Assembly (NCBI GenBank): GCA_950295325.1
Contig: OX485809.1
Coordinates: 11,348,001-11,412,000, forward strand
Source: Polytrichum commune
Lineage: Eukaryota; Streptophyta; Polytrichopsida; Polytrichales; Polytrichaceae
DNA length: 64,000 nucleotides
Direction of reading: 5' to 3'
Shown: positions 46,374 to 57,077 of the stretch, piece after piece
Position numbering within the stretch: position 1 is the first letter of the stretch
Layout: each line of letters opens with the position of its first letter
Made by a program: the position numbers and the translations under genes
The notes under the pieces: model-generated
What the model was told of the DNA's origin: nothing
Seen by the model: only the letters and a program-made list of their open reading frames with translations
Database searches by the model: none

Positions 46374-49300
46374 ATGGTTGCGGATGGAGAGTCATTGGAT
46401 GTTGGGGTTCGCATTGGTGCTGGGTCATCCCTTAGTGTAGAGGAGCATATGGAGCAAGGGTCTCCGTTGTCATGTGCTGAACCTACTGGGCTTACACCTG
46501 GTAGTGGCGAACCGCAGACACCCGGGATGACACTCACCGGCTCACCACCAGAATCGGATGTGGGTGTTCGTGTAATGGAGTATCGGATTCGCCACAATTT
46601 AAAAAAAGATAGTTTTTCAGTTGTTGAGGGCATGAGGATACAACCGGTCGAAAAGTCCTCTATGAGAATCCCTCTCTGCAGGTTGATTCACATGCCATTG
46701 GTTCGGCCAACTCTCCGCAGCGACGTTACAAAGCTCATGGCAGCATTTCAATTTGGATACCGAGCTGGGTCTGCCACTTTTTATGTGTCTACTGCAAATG
46801 AGAGTGGAGAGAATCGATTCATTTCTGCCAAAGACAAGCGTGAATGGGGAGAGCTATGGAATGCAGAAAATGATAAGTTTGAGTTTTTTTTGCGCTCGGA
46901 TAAGGACTTGATGAGCCTTAGTGGATGCATGTTCTTTGTGTATGATGGTAACCACCGCTTGCTAGCGTGGAAGGAGTGTATTGAAACAGATCACAAGGAC
47001 GATGCACTTTGGTATGAGAAACATGGTTGCCCAGAATGTGTCATCCTCGACACAACGGGTGGGCGTGGAGACGTCCTTAATGCAATGCACGACATAAACA
47101 AGTAAGTTTGTTATTTTTTTGAACATTTTTTCCTTCATTTTTTTATTTTCATCTAATGCCATTTATCTCAACCGCAACAGGGCTAACCAGACTGCGCACG
47201 TTAAGACTAGCCTTGTTCACACTCTACACCGCATCCAAAAATACGGTTCGTATGATCTTAGCTACTACCAGCCATTGTTGACCGAGGAGCAATTCCAAGC
47301 GTGCAAGAGCAGAGGCCCCAAGAGCCCTTGGTACCCGCTGACCCAGGATCTTATGGTGTCCTTCATTTTCAATGTAAGTCACTCCAAATTCATCAAGCTC
47401 CTACTTCGCATTCATTACTTTTAGTCATGGTCTAACAATTTAGAATACATGTCCAGCAAGAGATAGCCGATGCGGTAGATGAGGCGGCCCAAATCTTCAA
47501 GGAGGAAGTGCCTCTAGATGAGCAGTCAGGGAAGGGGTTGAGTGATGTATTGGACGCTGTAATTAAGAAGACGTCTGAGGAACTTGGGCACAAGTTCAAC
47601 AAACAACAGTCGATCGCAAACCCTGCCCTTGGAAAACAGTTCCTAGATGAGGTAATTTCCTTGTCATCCAATTTGGAATTATGCTTTTCGTATTGCTTGC
47701 ATTCTTTGCAGCATTTTTTCAGTAAACATTCTAAAATTTACTTGGCCTTCTATTTTGATTGCATTTGTTTCAGATTACTAGGCATTATAGCGCCCACCAT
47801 TCTCAAAAGATTGAGATGACATTGGAGAAATTGCAACTCATTGCCACTGCCGCTGTCGAGCCAGAGTATAAAGCCCGTTGGCTTAAGTGGTGGAACAGTG
47901 GAAGTTTCAATCGTGAAGCTATCCGGTTTCCCAAAAGTCCTGCAAGCGAGGACAACTTGAAATCTTGGCTCAATAAAGCAGCGTTCTGGGCAGGGGTACG
48001 TCTATCCTATTTTCTTTGCTTACCTTTCAATTCTTCATTTTGTGCCAATTCTCATGTTCGCCTTGAATTCCTTCACAGCTAGAGGATGCTGCGGTCAAGG
48101 AGTTACCGGATATACTAAGTGCATTGGGTGGGCTTGACGGAGACGTGGAAGTTGATTCGTTGCCGGATTACTTGGAGAAGTGGCGAATTTGCCTTTGGGA
48201 TAAGGCGTTCATTGGTCACTTCTCAGGGTCAGATATCTATGGAAAGGGGACGTGGTGGAAGGATGTCAAAGGCGCTGACAACATTGTCAAGCGCTTAATT
48301 TTCCGGTAAGTTAGTTGGGCCATCTTTTGTTCTCATTTATATCAAACTAGTTGTTTTCTAAGTTGCTTATTGGCCTCACTCCTTGGTTGTGAAGGTACAT
48401 CAAGCACGAGCTTTTCAAGAAGAAGGCTTTGAAGAAGCTTCCTCCATTTCTGGATGCATGGTCGGATTCCTCTTCGCCCACCTTCATTTTTTCCCCGGCT
48501 CAAAAGCGCAACTTCTCCCTCCCGCATCTCCGCGAGTGTTGCTGGTACTTGGAGTGTAAGAGGACGTGGCAGCCGGATGAGGAGGCGGCCTTGAAGATTC
48601 GGCTCTCCGGTGGAGAGCCACCTTCTCAAAGCGATGAGGTTGTTCTTCTAGAGAGTCAGCTTCCGGAGGCGGATGAGGTTGTTGCGACTCTCGATGAGCC
48701 CAACACTCAGAAGTCCAAGAGGAGGAAGCGTGCGACTCAAGACGAGTCTTCACTAAAGAAGCGCGCGAGGAAGCTGAAGACTGTGGAGGATGATCCCCCT
48801 GCTTCACCTGAGGCGGCAGTTGCATCCACTGCAACTCTTAGTCAAGTTCCTACTCTTTCCAGGCCGCCTCCTCCGCCCGTTCTTTCATCTGCTAGGCGTC
48901 CTCCAGTTGTTTCAGAATGCATCTTGAATGCCTCTATTCTTCATCAACGTCGTCATTTTCAGGATGTTTCCAACTTCATTCTTTCTCTTCCACCCTCCTA
49001 TCCGCGGAGAGCTCTAGGCGTTGCGAGGTCAGATGTGGGCATGGCTGATCTTGTCATTGCCGACCTCCCGGAGAACCTGCCGGTACCCAATGTCTCCGAT
49101 CCTTCCTATAGTGTGCCTTCCTGGAATGCATTGGATTCCGATTTTATTGGTGAACTCTTCGATTTCGCGGACGAGATCCTGCATGACGATGGAGCTCTCC
49201 TCCTCTTTCATCCAGATGACAATGGTGATTTCAGGGAGAGCATTGAAGACCACTTCGCTGCTTTTGGGTTCACGATCTTCAAGGAGTGGCTGGGAGTCAA

Positions 49301-50305
49301 CCGTCTTCGCCTACATTCAGCTAAGCATAAGGACAAGACCACCAACCTCTTCCAAGTTGTACTACTTGTTCGTGCCACCAAAACAATTGGATCTGACCTT
49401 GATAAGCGGCCCCGGCACTCGTCATTTCGCCTTCGCGATGCCAATGAGCTCAAGGCTCTTGGCATTGAGCTCGACATGGATGATGCGATTATGAATTATA
49501 CCGCAACTCCTCTCATGGACGGCTCCAAAGCTTGGCGTGGTCCCCGGGAGAAAGATATTTCTTTCATGTCCTCCTTGATCATGGCCACTACGGACATTGG
49601 ACAGGTTGTGGTGGACATTAATGCAGGCGTTGGTATGTCCTAATTCACTTGCCAACATATCCTAGTTTTCAATTTCTAAGTTTGTTTTTTTTTCCTTTGC
49701 TAACCTTTCCTCCGCAACAGGGACTTCTATCCATGCATGCAGGCAGCTTGGGCGCCATATCGTTGCTCTTGAGGAGGACGAGGACACCTTCAACCGTGTC
49801 CTTAAGCCACTTAAGAGTGTTCAGCCTACGGTGAAGGCTCCATCCATTGTTGTTGCTTCCACGCAGGCTTCACAAGGCACGCAGAAGAGGCCGCCGGCCT
49901 TGAAGCGATCGAGGCCAGAGCCCTCGCAGTAAGTGAGTATGATGACCTTCTTCGCTTATTTTCTTTGTCCATTCAGCTTTTACACTTTCCATCCTCTTTC
50001 TTACATTTATCGTGTTTTTTTTCAGACTTGGCGTTGGAGCGGATGTGTTGGGTACTCCCACCATGGGATTCACATTGCCTATCTATGCCCATGATATGGC
50101 GATGGTACTAGCGGCACAACCTTCTCCTACCGAAGCTAGTTCCCCGTCTCCACGTTATGACCCCCGTGCCTTAGACTTCTTCGAGCATTCTGCGGAGGTG
50201 GATAATGAGTGCCATAGCTTAGATTCCACTTCAGATGAGGGCGGCCATGAGGGTAGTATCTTTGGAAGTAGGGAATCTAGTAGTGACGACCTCATGGTTG
50301 ATTGA
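46374..50305 (+). CDS. ParB-like / DNA methyltransferase-like fusion protein, eight exons
   Basis: Exons 46,374-47,101, 47,181-47,373, 47,457-47,651, 47,774-47,995, 48,079-48,305, 48,395-49,632, 49,721-49,928 and 50,026-50,305 join in frame through seven GT-AG introns to about 1,096 aa. An upstream non-coding exon is possible. Residues 95-200 end in FFVYDGNHRLLAWKE, the nucleotide-binding GxxR-type motif of the ParB/sulfiredoxin fold. A charged linker has nuclear-localisation-like clusters (KSKRRKR, KKRARK, about 628-650). The C-terminal part matches the N6/N4 methyltransferase order: MADLVIADLPENLPVP (about 741-753) where the catalytic (D/N/S)PPY would be, then GALLLFHP, and later VVVDINAGVGTS (about 926-937) as the SAM-binding motif I, followed by LGRHIVALEED. 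The SAM site looks usable; the catalytic motif is degenerate, so activity is doubtful. It could act in chromatin or in transposon biology, or be a domesticated prokaryote- or virus-derived fusion. Confidence 0.75.
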
Positions 50306-50662
50306 TTTTGGGTTTGATTGATTTGTTGGTTTGATTTATCGGTATTTGGATTTATAAAGTGTTGTGTGGATTTCAATATTCCAATTATCTCATTGAATGC
50401 ATCTTTTCGTTGTTCTCAAATCACGCTTCACTTGGTGGTCGTCATACTCCAAAGAGAATTTAGTCCACCATCTTCTCACAATCTTAACCGCTAGTCACAA
50501 AACAATGTAGCATCCACCCACTCCAATAAAAAGTTGTTGCCTCACACACCTCCTCCTTGTTTCCTTGAATCATAAGTATTCAATAATACTTGTTGCACAC
50601 CACCCAACACACTCCAATTCATACTACCCGCATTGCATTCTTCATTTTTGTTCACCATCTAT

Positions 50663-51084
50663 AATGTTCACCCTCAAATGTTCACCCTCTATAAATGTTA
50701 ACCCTCGGGAGTGGATCGAACTTTACATGTATAAAGGTGTTAACAGTTAACAATTATAAAATTACTTCTTTGAACAATATGCAAATCTTAACATGTCCTA
50801 ACTATAAGCAATTGTGAAGAGTAATTGTGAGAGAATATCATACACAAAATTGCAAACCCAATCAAAACTTTATTCAATATCAAGTTTACAAATCATGGGT
50901 GAATTATGAATGTATTTCAGTCGTTAACATTTATAGAGTCAAATTTACAAAGAAGGGAACACCGTTTTGTTAACAATTAACAGGTTTAACATTTATAGTG
51001 TGCAATATGTAGGGAGTAGAATAAAGTGAACGTTTGGAAATGGTTAACACTTATAGGTGTAACAGTAATAGAGGGTGGACTGTA
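50663..51084. mobile_element. Possible pogo-like small element
   Basis: The right end, read inverted, is CAGTCCACCCTCTATTACTG, followed on the plus strand by TA (51,083-51,084), as in pogo/Tigger elements. The left side has a related but degenerate CACCCTCTATAAATGTTAAC at about 50,683. The core (about 50,806-51,010) recurs inverted at 56,170-56,436. There is no coding content. 50,306-50,662 shows no feature. Confidence 0.45.
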
Positions 51085-51399
51085 TGTGGAGAATTTTTTT
51101 CGCCAACCTCCTTCGTGTCACGTTCAAATAGTAAATATTATTTAATTTACCGTAATATAAAATATAGTACACCATTTTGGTAATTATAATTGTGACGTCA
51201 TAGTGATGTAAGCCCTAATTTTGTATTTTATTTTAATATTTCTATGTTTCAAAAATCTATTAACTTTATGAATAGGGAAATGTTACTTTATTTCCACGGT
51301 AATAGAGTCCATAACTCTCCAAAGTTTCTAAAAATAGTTCAACATTTTTCCCTCAATCCCGCGGTTATAGGTGCAATTTCTCTCTCATTTCATGTCTCA

Positions 51400-51600
51400 A
51401 ATTGAGTTCTCCGCTCTTCGGTCTTCGCTCTCCGCTTTCCGCTCTCCGCTCTCCGCTCGCATACTAACTTTCCCCAGGTCCAAGGACCCCCCACCATAGT
51501 TGGGTGGACTAAGGTGGTGAGCACCACGCCGGCATGGGGAATAGAACCCACAACCTCCTTATTGGGGGCTATGAGCCCTAACCACCAAGCCAAAGCCCGT
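51400..51600 (-). mobile_element. tRNA-derived SINE
   Basis: On the minus strand a tRNA-like head starts GGGCTTTGGCTTGGTGG with an A box (TGGCTTGGTGG, 51,592-51,582) and a B box (GGTTCTATTCC, 51,548-51,538; one base off GGTTCGATTCC), 34 bases apart as in a pol III promoter. The body continues to a purine-rich tail of GAGAGCGG units near 51,420-51,460. A related tail occurs at 35,080-35,170. The tRNA head is not a functional tRNA. Confidence 0.75.
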
Positions 51601-51905
51601 GGTGCCTAACACACATGACACTTTGTGTGTTGTGTTACATTATGTTCTCTACAACACCACTTCTTTGATGATAGCCATGACATGAATGTCCAATTTGAAT
51701 GGAGAAAGCATGAATGAAGAGCCTTTCCATGTGTATGTTATTGCCTTCTTTTCATGGGCCCACCCCAGAAATAACATAAAATAAAAATAAAAATATTAAT
51801 GTTTTTACCAATCAATGTGTATTCTATCATTTTTGGAGATTTTTTGTGACAACTTTGATTACAACAAATGTTGTTCTATGATACCATAGTATCTTATTAT
51901 CTTGA

Positions 51906-52181
51906 GTGAGGATGTCACATATAGTGCAACGACTGGTTAAAACATGTGAGAAAATGTATTTTGTACGTGGTGTGAAGAGTCCACAATTCATACATCAAGG
52001 GTGGTATGAAATTTCCAAGTTCATTGGAATGCACCCCAAGGCAATTAAGGTTGATGGTGCAGACCCATTTAAATATGGCGACAAAATTACAATATGGCAT
52101 CAAAAAGATGAATCATGGAGCAACTTACAATATATTGACTTCACAAAGCCCAACCACAAAGATGATGTAGTTCTCATCTAA
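51906..52181 (+). CDS. Hypothetical 91-aa ORF
   Basis: The frame has mixed, protein-like composition (IHQGWYEISKFIGMHPKAIK, then YGDKITIWHQKDESW) but matches nothing I know, and I found no TATA box or splice partner. It may be a gene fragment or chance. The surrounding stretches 51,601-51,905 and 52,182-52,799 show no other feature; a run of short TCGTG repeats (GTCATGTCGTGTCGTGTCGTG-like) lies near 52,580. Confidence 0.25.
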   Translation: MRMSHIVQRLVKTCEKMYFVRGVKSPQFIHQGWYEISKFIGMHPKAIKVDGADPFKYGDKITIWHQKDESWSNLQYIDFTKPNHKDDVVLI

Positions 52182-52803
52182 GAAACCTCACAAGGAGGGA
52201 ACTACTAATATTTCTTGACATGCATGTATGTATTAGCGCAGGGGGGGGGGGTGCAAGTATCAAGGAGCTATGCCTAAAACCAATGAGGAACCAAGTTCAC
52301 TTAACCTAATTTAGCCCTAGGTATGATTATCACGCAAATTTGTAGCCCCCAAATATACTAGGATTGTGATACATAGTATTGGTTTGAGGTTGAGTGTTGG
52401 TTTTGAGTATATGTGTACGTAACCTTAGGTATGCCCTTAATTATTACTTGAGCCACATGTGAATCACAACAACTGCCAAACAAATAAAAATTCATATTAG
52501 CAATACTTGAGCATCATAAGTCCTAGTTGCCAAGTCATTACCAGGGTTGTCTATCGCGACGTCATGACGGTGTCGTGCCGTCATGTCGTGTCGTGTCGTG
52601 ACGGACCCCTCCGTCACGACACAATAGGGTCCACGTAGGGTCAACATAGGGTGAATGGACTAGGGTGGGTAAAATACTTACCTTCTTGCCAAGGTGGCGT
52701 CCTATGTGGCAGAAAACGCCGACGTGGATGTGCATATTTCCCTTGCCAAGTAAACCATTTTGCCATTGTGTTTAGGGTTCTGTTAAAATCAAAGTAGAAA
52801 AAT

Positions 52804-53510
52804 ATGACTAAGGAGGGTGTGGGGCGGCCGGGGGCGGACGGTGGGGCGGACGGGAGAGGGGGGTGGTGCGGACGGCGGAGGGGGGTGGAGCGGACGGACG
52901 GGGGGTGGTGCGGACGGACGGGGGGTGGAGCGGACGGGGGAGGGGGGTGGAGCGGACGGGGGTGGGGCGGACGGAGGGGGGTGGAGCGGACGGGGGAGGG
53001 GGTGGAGCGGACGGGGGTGGGGCGGAAGGGGGTTGGGAACGGGGGGGAGAACGCTGGAGCGGACGGGGGAACGCGGGGGCGGACGGGGGGAACGCGGAGG
53101 GCTCCGTCCGCCCCAAGTTCCCTCACGTCCACCCCACGTTCCCCCGCCGTGCGTTCACGTTCCCACCCGTTTCCTAACGTCCGCACCCGTTCCCTACCGC
53201 GTTCCCCCCAGTCCGCACCCGTTCCCTCCTGTCCGCGCCCGTTCCCCCCCAGTCCGCACCCGTTCCCTCCCGTCCACGCCCGTTCCCCCCCAGTCCGCAC
53301 CCGTTCCCTTCCCGTCCGCCCCGCGTTCCCTTCCCATCCGCCCCGCGTTCCCTTCCCGTCCGCCCACGTTCCCTCCCGTCCGCCCCACGTTCCCTCCCGT
53401 CCGCCCCATGTTCCCTCCCGTCCGCGCTACGTTCCCCTCCCGTCCGCGCTCCGTTCCCTTCCGTCCGCCCCCTCGTTCCCTCCGTCCGCCCCCGCGTTCC
53501 CACGTTCCCC
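52804..53510. repeat. G-rich block facing a C-rich block, mirrored minisatellites
   Basis: From 52,804 to about 53,100 the plus strand is a minisatellite of GGGGTGGAGCGGACGG-type units. From about 53,110 to 53,510 it switches to C-rich units of the type CGTTCCCTCCCGTCCGC. The shared word GCGGACGG appears inverted as CCGTCCGC, so the two halves can pair into a very long imperfect hairpin and each strand carries G-quadruplex-forming runs. Long Pro/Arg/Gly-rich frames here are by-products. The block ends just before the kinase gene promoter. Confidence 0.85.
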
Positions 53511-53577
53511 ATACGTCCTTTTCGTGCCCCATGTCAAATCCGACCGGGATCCCATAATGATTGTGCTCCCCTTTGCC

Positions 53578-53586
53578 TATATAAAG
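53578..53586 (+). promoter_or_regulatory. TATA box of the kinase-like gene
   Basis: TATATAAAG lies 225 bases upstream of the ATG at 53,811 and is followed by a pyrimidine-rich tract (TTTCCTCTCCTCCC) around the expected transcription start. A possible 5' UTR intron ends at a CAG near 53,742. Confidence 0.65.
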
Positions 53587-53810
53587 CCGTGGGGTTTTAG
53601 TTCCCCTCACTTTCCTCTCCTCCCATCACAAAGGGACCCGAGACCTTGTTGCCGTCCCAAGGACAGCGGCACCGCGTGGGTCTCAGGGGGTTTGGGAGGG
53701 CAGGGCAAATTGTGGGGGAACCCTCGCAATTTTTTTTCCAGATTCACGCACTCATTTCTACATTCACTCACTCCTTTCTACATTCACTCACTCACGCGGT
53801 TTTTTTCACG

Positions 53811-55727
53811 ATGGAGGGGGAGGACATTGCTCCTTACCAAGACGAGGATACGAGGCTGCACCGTGCTTGGCTCCAAAGCACTGCACTTGCGCATACTGGA
53901 GAGGGTACGGGAAACGAGGCCGGAAGTGGAAGCACTGCAGAACGTCCCCCACGTCCAGATCCTTTTCGGTTTGACGAAGAGTTCTTTGCAGTTGGCCATT
54001 CAGGAGGCAACCAAACACGTGGAAGCCGTGGAACACGTGGGAGTCGGGGAAACAGTGGACATAGAGGGAGAACAGGAAGGGGACCAAGCTCAGGCAGTTC
54101 CACCGATATAAATGCAGCCACTCATGGAGAGTCCGTGCCACCACGATCTCCGACACGGCGGACATCAAGACCGGAGAGCCCTGCACGTGATGTACCTCAG
54201 GGTTCGGAGCATGGTGAAAGACGGGGACAAAAACGCCCAGCAATTTCGGAAGGGACGGAGGAGGGGTCCGGGGTTTCAGGTTCGCAATCGAGGAAAAGGA
54301 AAAATAGAGGCAAACGCGACCCGCGGATTGATGAGGCTCGAAACCATTGTAGGGTCGTGCTGTTGGAGTGGTTTAGAAATAACAGCATGGTTTATTTGGA
54401 AAAAAAATACCTCAATGATGGTACAAAGGGGTTGGATTTGGTGAGGAACGATTTGATTCTTATTCTCACGGAAGCCACGGCTGGAGCGGAGTTTGAAGAT
54501 GCTAGGGGCATGAGCGATTGGGGCACCTGGATTGAACAACAAGCCGTGGAAGCAATCTACAATCCAACAAAGGCATATGATGCTGTGCATCCTAGCGAGG
54601 GAAGTAGTAGTGGCAGGAAGTCCGAGCTGTACATGAAGCTAGAGAATTGGAAAAGAGGCGTAATAGCAGCAAAAGGAACATCCGCCCGCAACCTTCCCAT
54701 TTTTATTGACAGGCAGATGGCAGACAACATTGCCACTCAGGGCCGGCAGGGTGTCATATGGTTGCCTAGGAATGCGGAGATCAAAGCCTTGGATAAGGAA
54801 ATCTTCCAAGGGACCTTCGGAGTGGTGCGGAAAGTCGCAATTCATGGAGCATCATTCATCCCTAGCTGGATAGAGTGGGCTGGGAAGACCATGAAGGCCA
54901 CGAATAGTTTGGAGAATCGAAAGGAACGTTCAGTTGAAGCATTGGCGTGTCCAGTAGATCATCCTGGGGTAATCAAGCTACAATACCTCAATATGAAAAC
55001 ATACGAATCCTATTCGATGTGGTGGAATGGAGGCTCCTTGAAAAATATGAGGATCTATGACTTCAGTGTTCCGGAAACCCACGAGCGCACAATCCTTCAC
55101 ATGCATGGGCCAAACTTTGAAGCACGGAAACGGTTGGTTGTATATCGAAGGCATCGAGCTTATTTGGCATGGGCTCTAATGTGCATTGTGGATGTAGTGC
55201 ACAAGCATGACGTGTTGCACAATGACCTTAATCCCAACAATGTCATGCTGCATTTCCCACAAGACCGTGAGAACACGGTTTACATTGGTGTGTGTGATTG
55301 GGGCATGGCATCCTGGGGAGGTGAAGACGCACCCTCCAACTATGGAAAAGATTCAGTGGATGAGATGAACAAGCACAAAGCAAAATACAACTGTGTTGGT
55401 CCAGAATTATTCCATGTACGAGGGCAGCGTGGAACATCCACCTCTCCGGTGAGGATGGCTCGGAAACATAGGCACACGTTTCTATCGGAGTCCTTCTCAG
55501 TGGGTGCTTTGGCAAAGAAGATTTATGCCAGGGATGCGACTTCTCCCTTGTTTCAGCTAAACAGTGATCCAAATGGCTTGAATATGCGGTTTGAATTAGC
55601 ATAGGATTCATTGACGAAGACCAATCCAACGGAAAGGTCAACCATCACACACGTAGTTAACATTTTGAAGTCCCCTCCATACAACATGGTTAACCCGACA
55701 ATGTGCTTCCGTGACACTGCAAAATAG
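53811..55727 (+). pseudogene. Serine/threonine kinase-like gene with premature in-frame TAG
   Basis: The ATG at 53,811 (MEGEDIAPYQDEDTRL) gives 597 codons up to TAG 55,602-55,604. The N-terminal 200 residues are low-complexity (GSRGTRGSRG) with a basic cluster (SRKRKNRGKR, about 160-169). Then comes a kinase domain: glycine loop GTFGVV (about 334), the probable Lys in WAGKTMK (about 359-362), catalytic loop HNDLNPNN (about 470-477), DWG in place of DFG (about 496), and GPELF in place of APE (about 531). After the TAG the same frame is open for 40 more codons and contains TNPTERSTITHVV, the usual final-helix pattern (NPxxRxT) of kinases, ending at TAG 55,725. The stop thus removes the end of the C-lobe. 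It has a TATA box and a poly(A) signal, so it may be a recent loss, an assembly error or readthrough. Confidence 0.75.
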
Positions 55728-55790
55728 ATTTTTTTTGTTTTTTTTGCAGCAATTTTGAATCATACCAATTTTGTAACCGTTGGAGATGTA

Positions 55791-55796
55791 AATAAA
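55791..55796 (+). terminator. AATAAA polyadenylation signal of the kinase-like gene
   Basis: AATAAA lies 64 bases past the downstream stop (55,727), which fits the 3' UTR of a transcript that includes the post-TAG segment. Confidence 0.6.
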
Positions 55797-56169
55797 GCCA
55801 TCATTTTTTCATACAAAACTTGTATATTGTATGAGGTTTATGGATCTTAGTGCAATGTTCATAGTACTCCATGAGGCCTTTGCTCCATAATCGAGAAGAA
55901 GTCTATGGGAGGCTAACCAAGGTTCTCGCCTCTCGTGAGGCCACATCCTTCTTTCACATCGTTGTTATCACATCCATGTGCTAAGTTCAAGTTAACTATA
56001 GTTGTTTGTGATATGTCTTGAAAAAATGCAGTTACCTATATTTATTCTAATTTTGGTATACCACAAAATGTAGTCAACTATAGTTATATCTAGTTAACTA
56101 AAGTTGAGCACAATATTGCAATAGTTATATCGGTTGTACACATGATCCAAAACATCTCTAAATGTTATC

Positions 56170-56436
56170 TTTCTTCTACTCCCCACATATTGCACACTAT
56201 AAATGTTAAACGTGTTAACAGTTAACAAAATGGTACTCCCTTCTTTGTAAATCTGACTCTATAAACGTTAACGGATGAAATACAACCATAATATAGATGA
56301 TAAAAACTACACATCCAGTTACATTGATTCATATTCACTCGTGATTTGTAAACTTGATATTGAATAAAGTTTTGATTGGGTGTGCAATTTTATGAATGGT
56401 ATTCTCTCACAAGGAATCTTCACAATTGCTTATATT
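56170..56436 (-). repeat. Inverted copy of the 50.8-kb repeat
   Basis: Read on the minus strand it runs AATCAAAACTTTATTCAATA, CAAGTTTACAAATCA, then ACAAAGAAGGGAGTACC and TTTATAGTGTGCAATATGT, in the same order as 50,806-51,010. The two copies enclose about 5.2 kb including the SINE and the kinase-like gene. 55,800-56,169 shows nothing else. Confidence 0.75.
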
Positions 56437-56489
56437 TATATTTATATAATTCACAATCACTTTTTTTTTGAAGTTTGGACATATTCTTG

Positions 56490-57060
56490 GCCGTCCAAGT
56501 TGAGAGGCCGTGCGATTGAGCGGCCCAACTTTGTTGATAGTCCAAGAAATGAACTGAAAATAGCCAAGAAAATATAGTAAGGGTAGCCTTAGTTGGGCAT
56601 AGTGTGAAGCCTCCAAAGGCCAAGCGCAAAGTCCAAACCTTTGGCCATGAACTCCCACGGCCTCTCGGCTTGGATGGCCAAAGTGTGAAGCCTCCAAAGG
56701 CCAATCCCAAAGTCCAAACTCAAAGGAGCATGCCACTTTATTCCTTGCTCAAAATAACCCCTCCAATCTAACGGCCAAGATCTTGTCAATGATTGATTAT
56801 TTTAATGAAAAAAAAATTCGGCCTCTCGACGGAAGTTTGGGTTGAGCATTTTGCTATACCCAATCTTTGCTCGAGAGGCCGAACTCTTGGCGCCATAACT
56901 TCCTAAAAGTGTTGCCACCTAGGCTCTTTTGGAGGCCACGTCCTTTGGACTTCGGCCTCTAGTGTGAAGGCCGAGAGGACGGACTTTGGGCATTTCAGCA
57001 TTTTCATTGGTCCAAATGTTGAACCTCTCAAAGTTTGGCCATATTGTGAACCGGCCCTTA
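56490..57060. repeat. GGCC/CTCTCGGCC-rich repeated block
   Basis: GTGTGAAGCCTCCAAAGGCC occurs twice (about 56,609 and 56,683), and GAGAGGCCG or its complement CGGCCTCTCG recurs at least six times in both orientations. The layout suggests a foldback or composite repeat; I could not define ends. Confidence 0.5.
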
Positions 57061-57077
57061 TATTTGCAATACATGTC

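Noticed and set aside
51390-51593. 67-codon minus-strand frame (AWWLGLIAPNKEVVGSIP)
   Set aside because: This pattern is the translation of the tRNA-like head of the SINE, not a protein gene.
51538-51598. Functional tRNA gene
   Set aside because: A and B boxes are present, but no proper acceptor or anticodon stems can be drawn and the sequence continues into a SINE body.
52641-54111. Long Gly/Arg- and Pro/Arg-rich frames on both strands, up to 435 codons
   Set aside because: They follow the G-rich/C-rich minisatellites, occur in several frames at once and overlap the kinase promoter and N-terminus.
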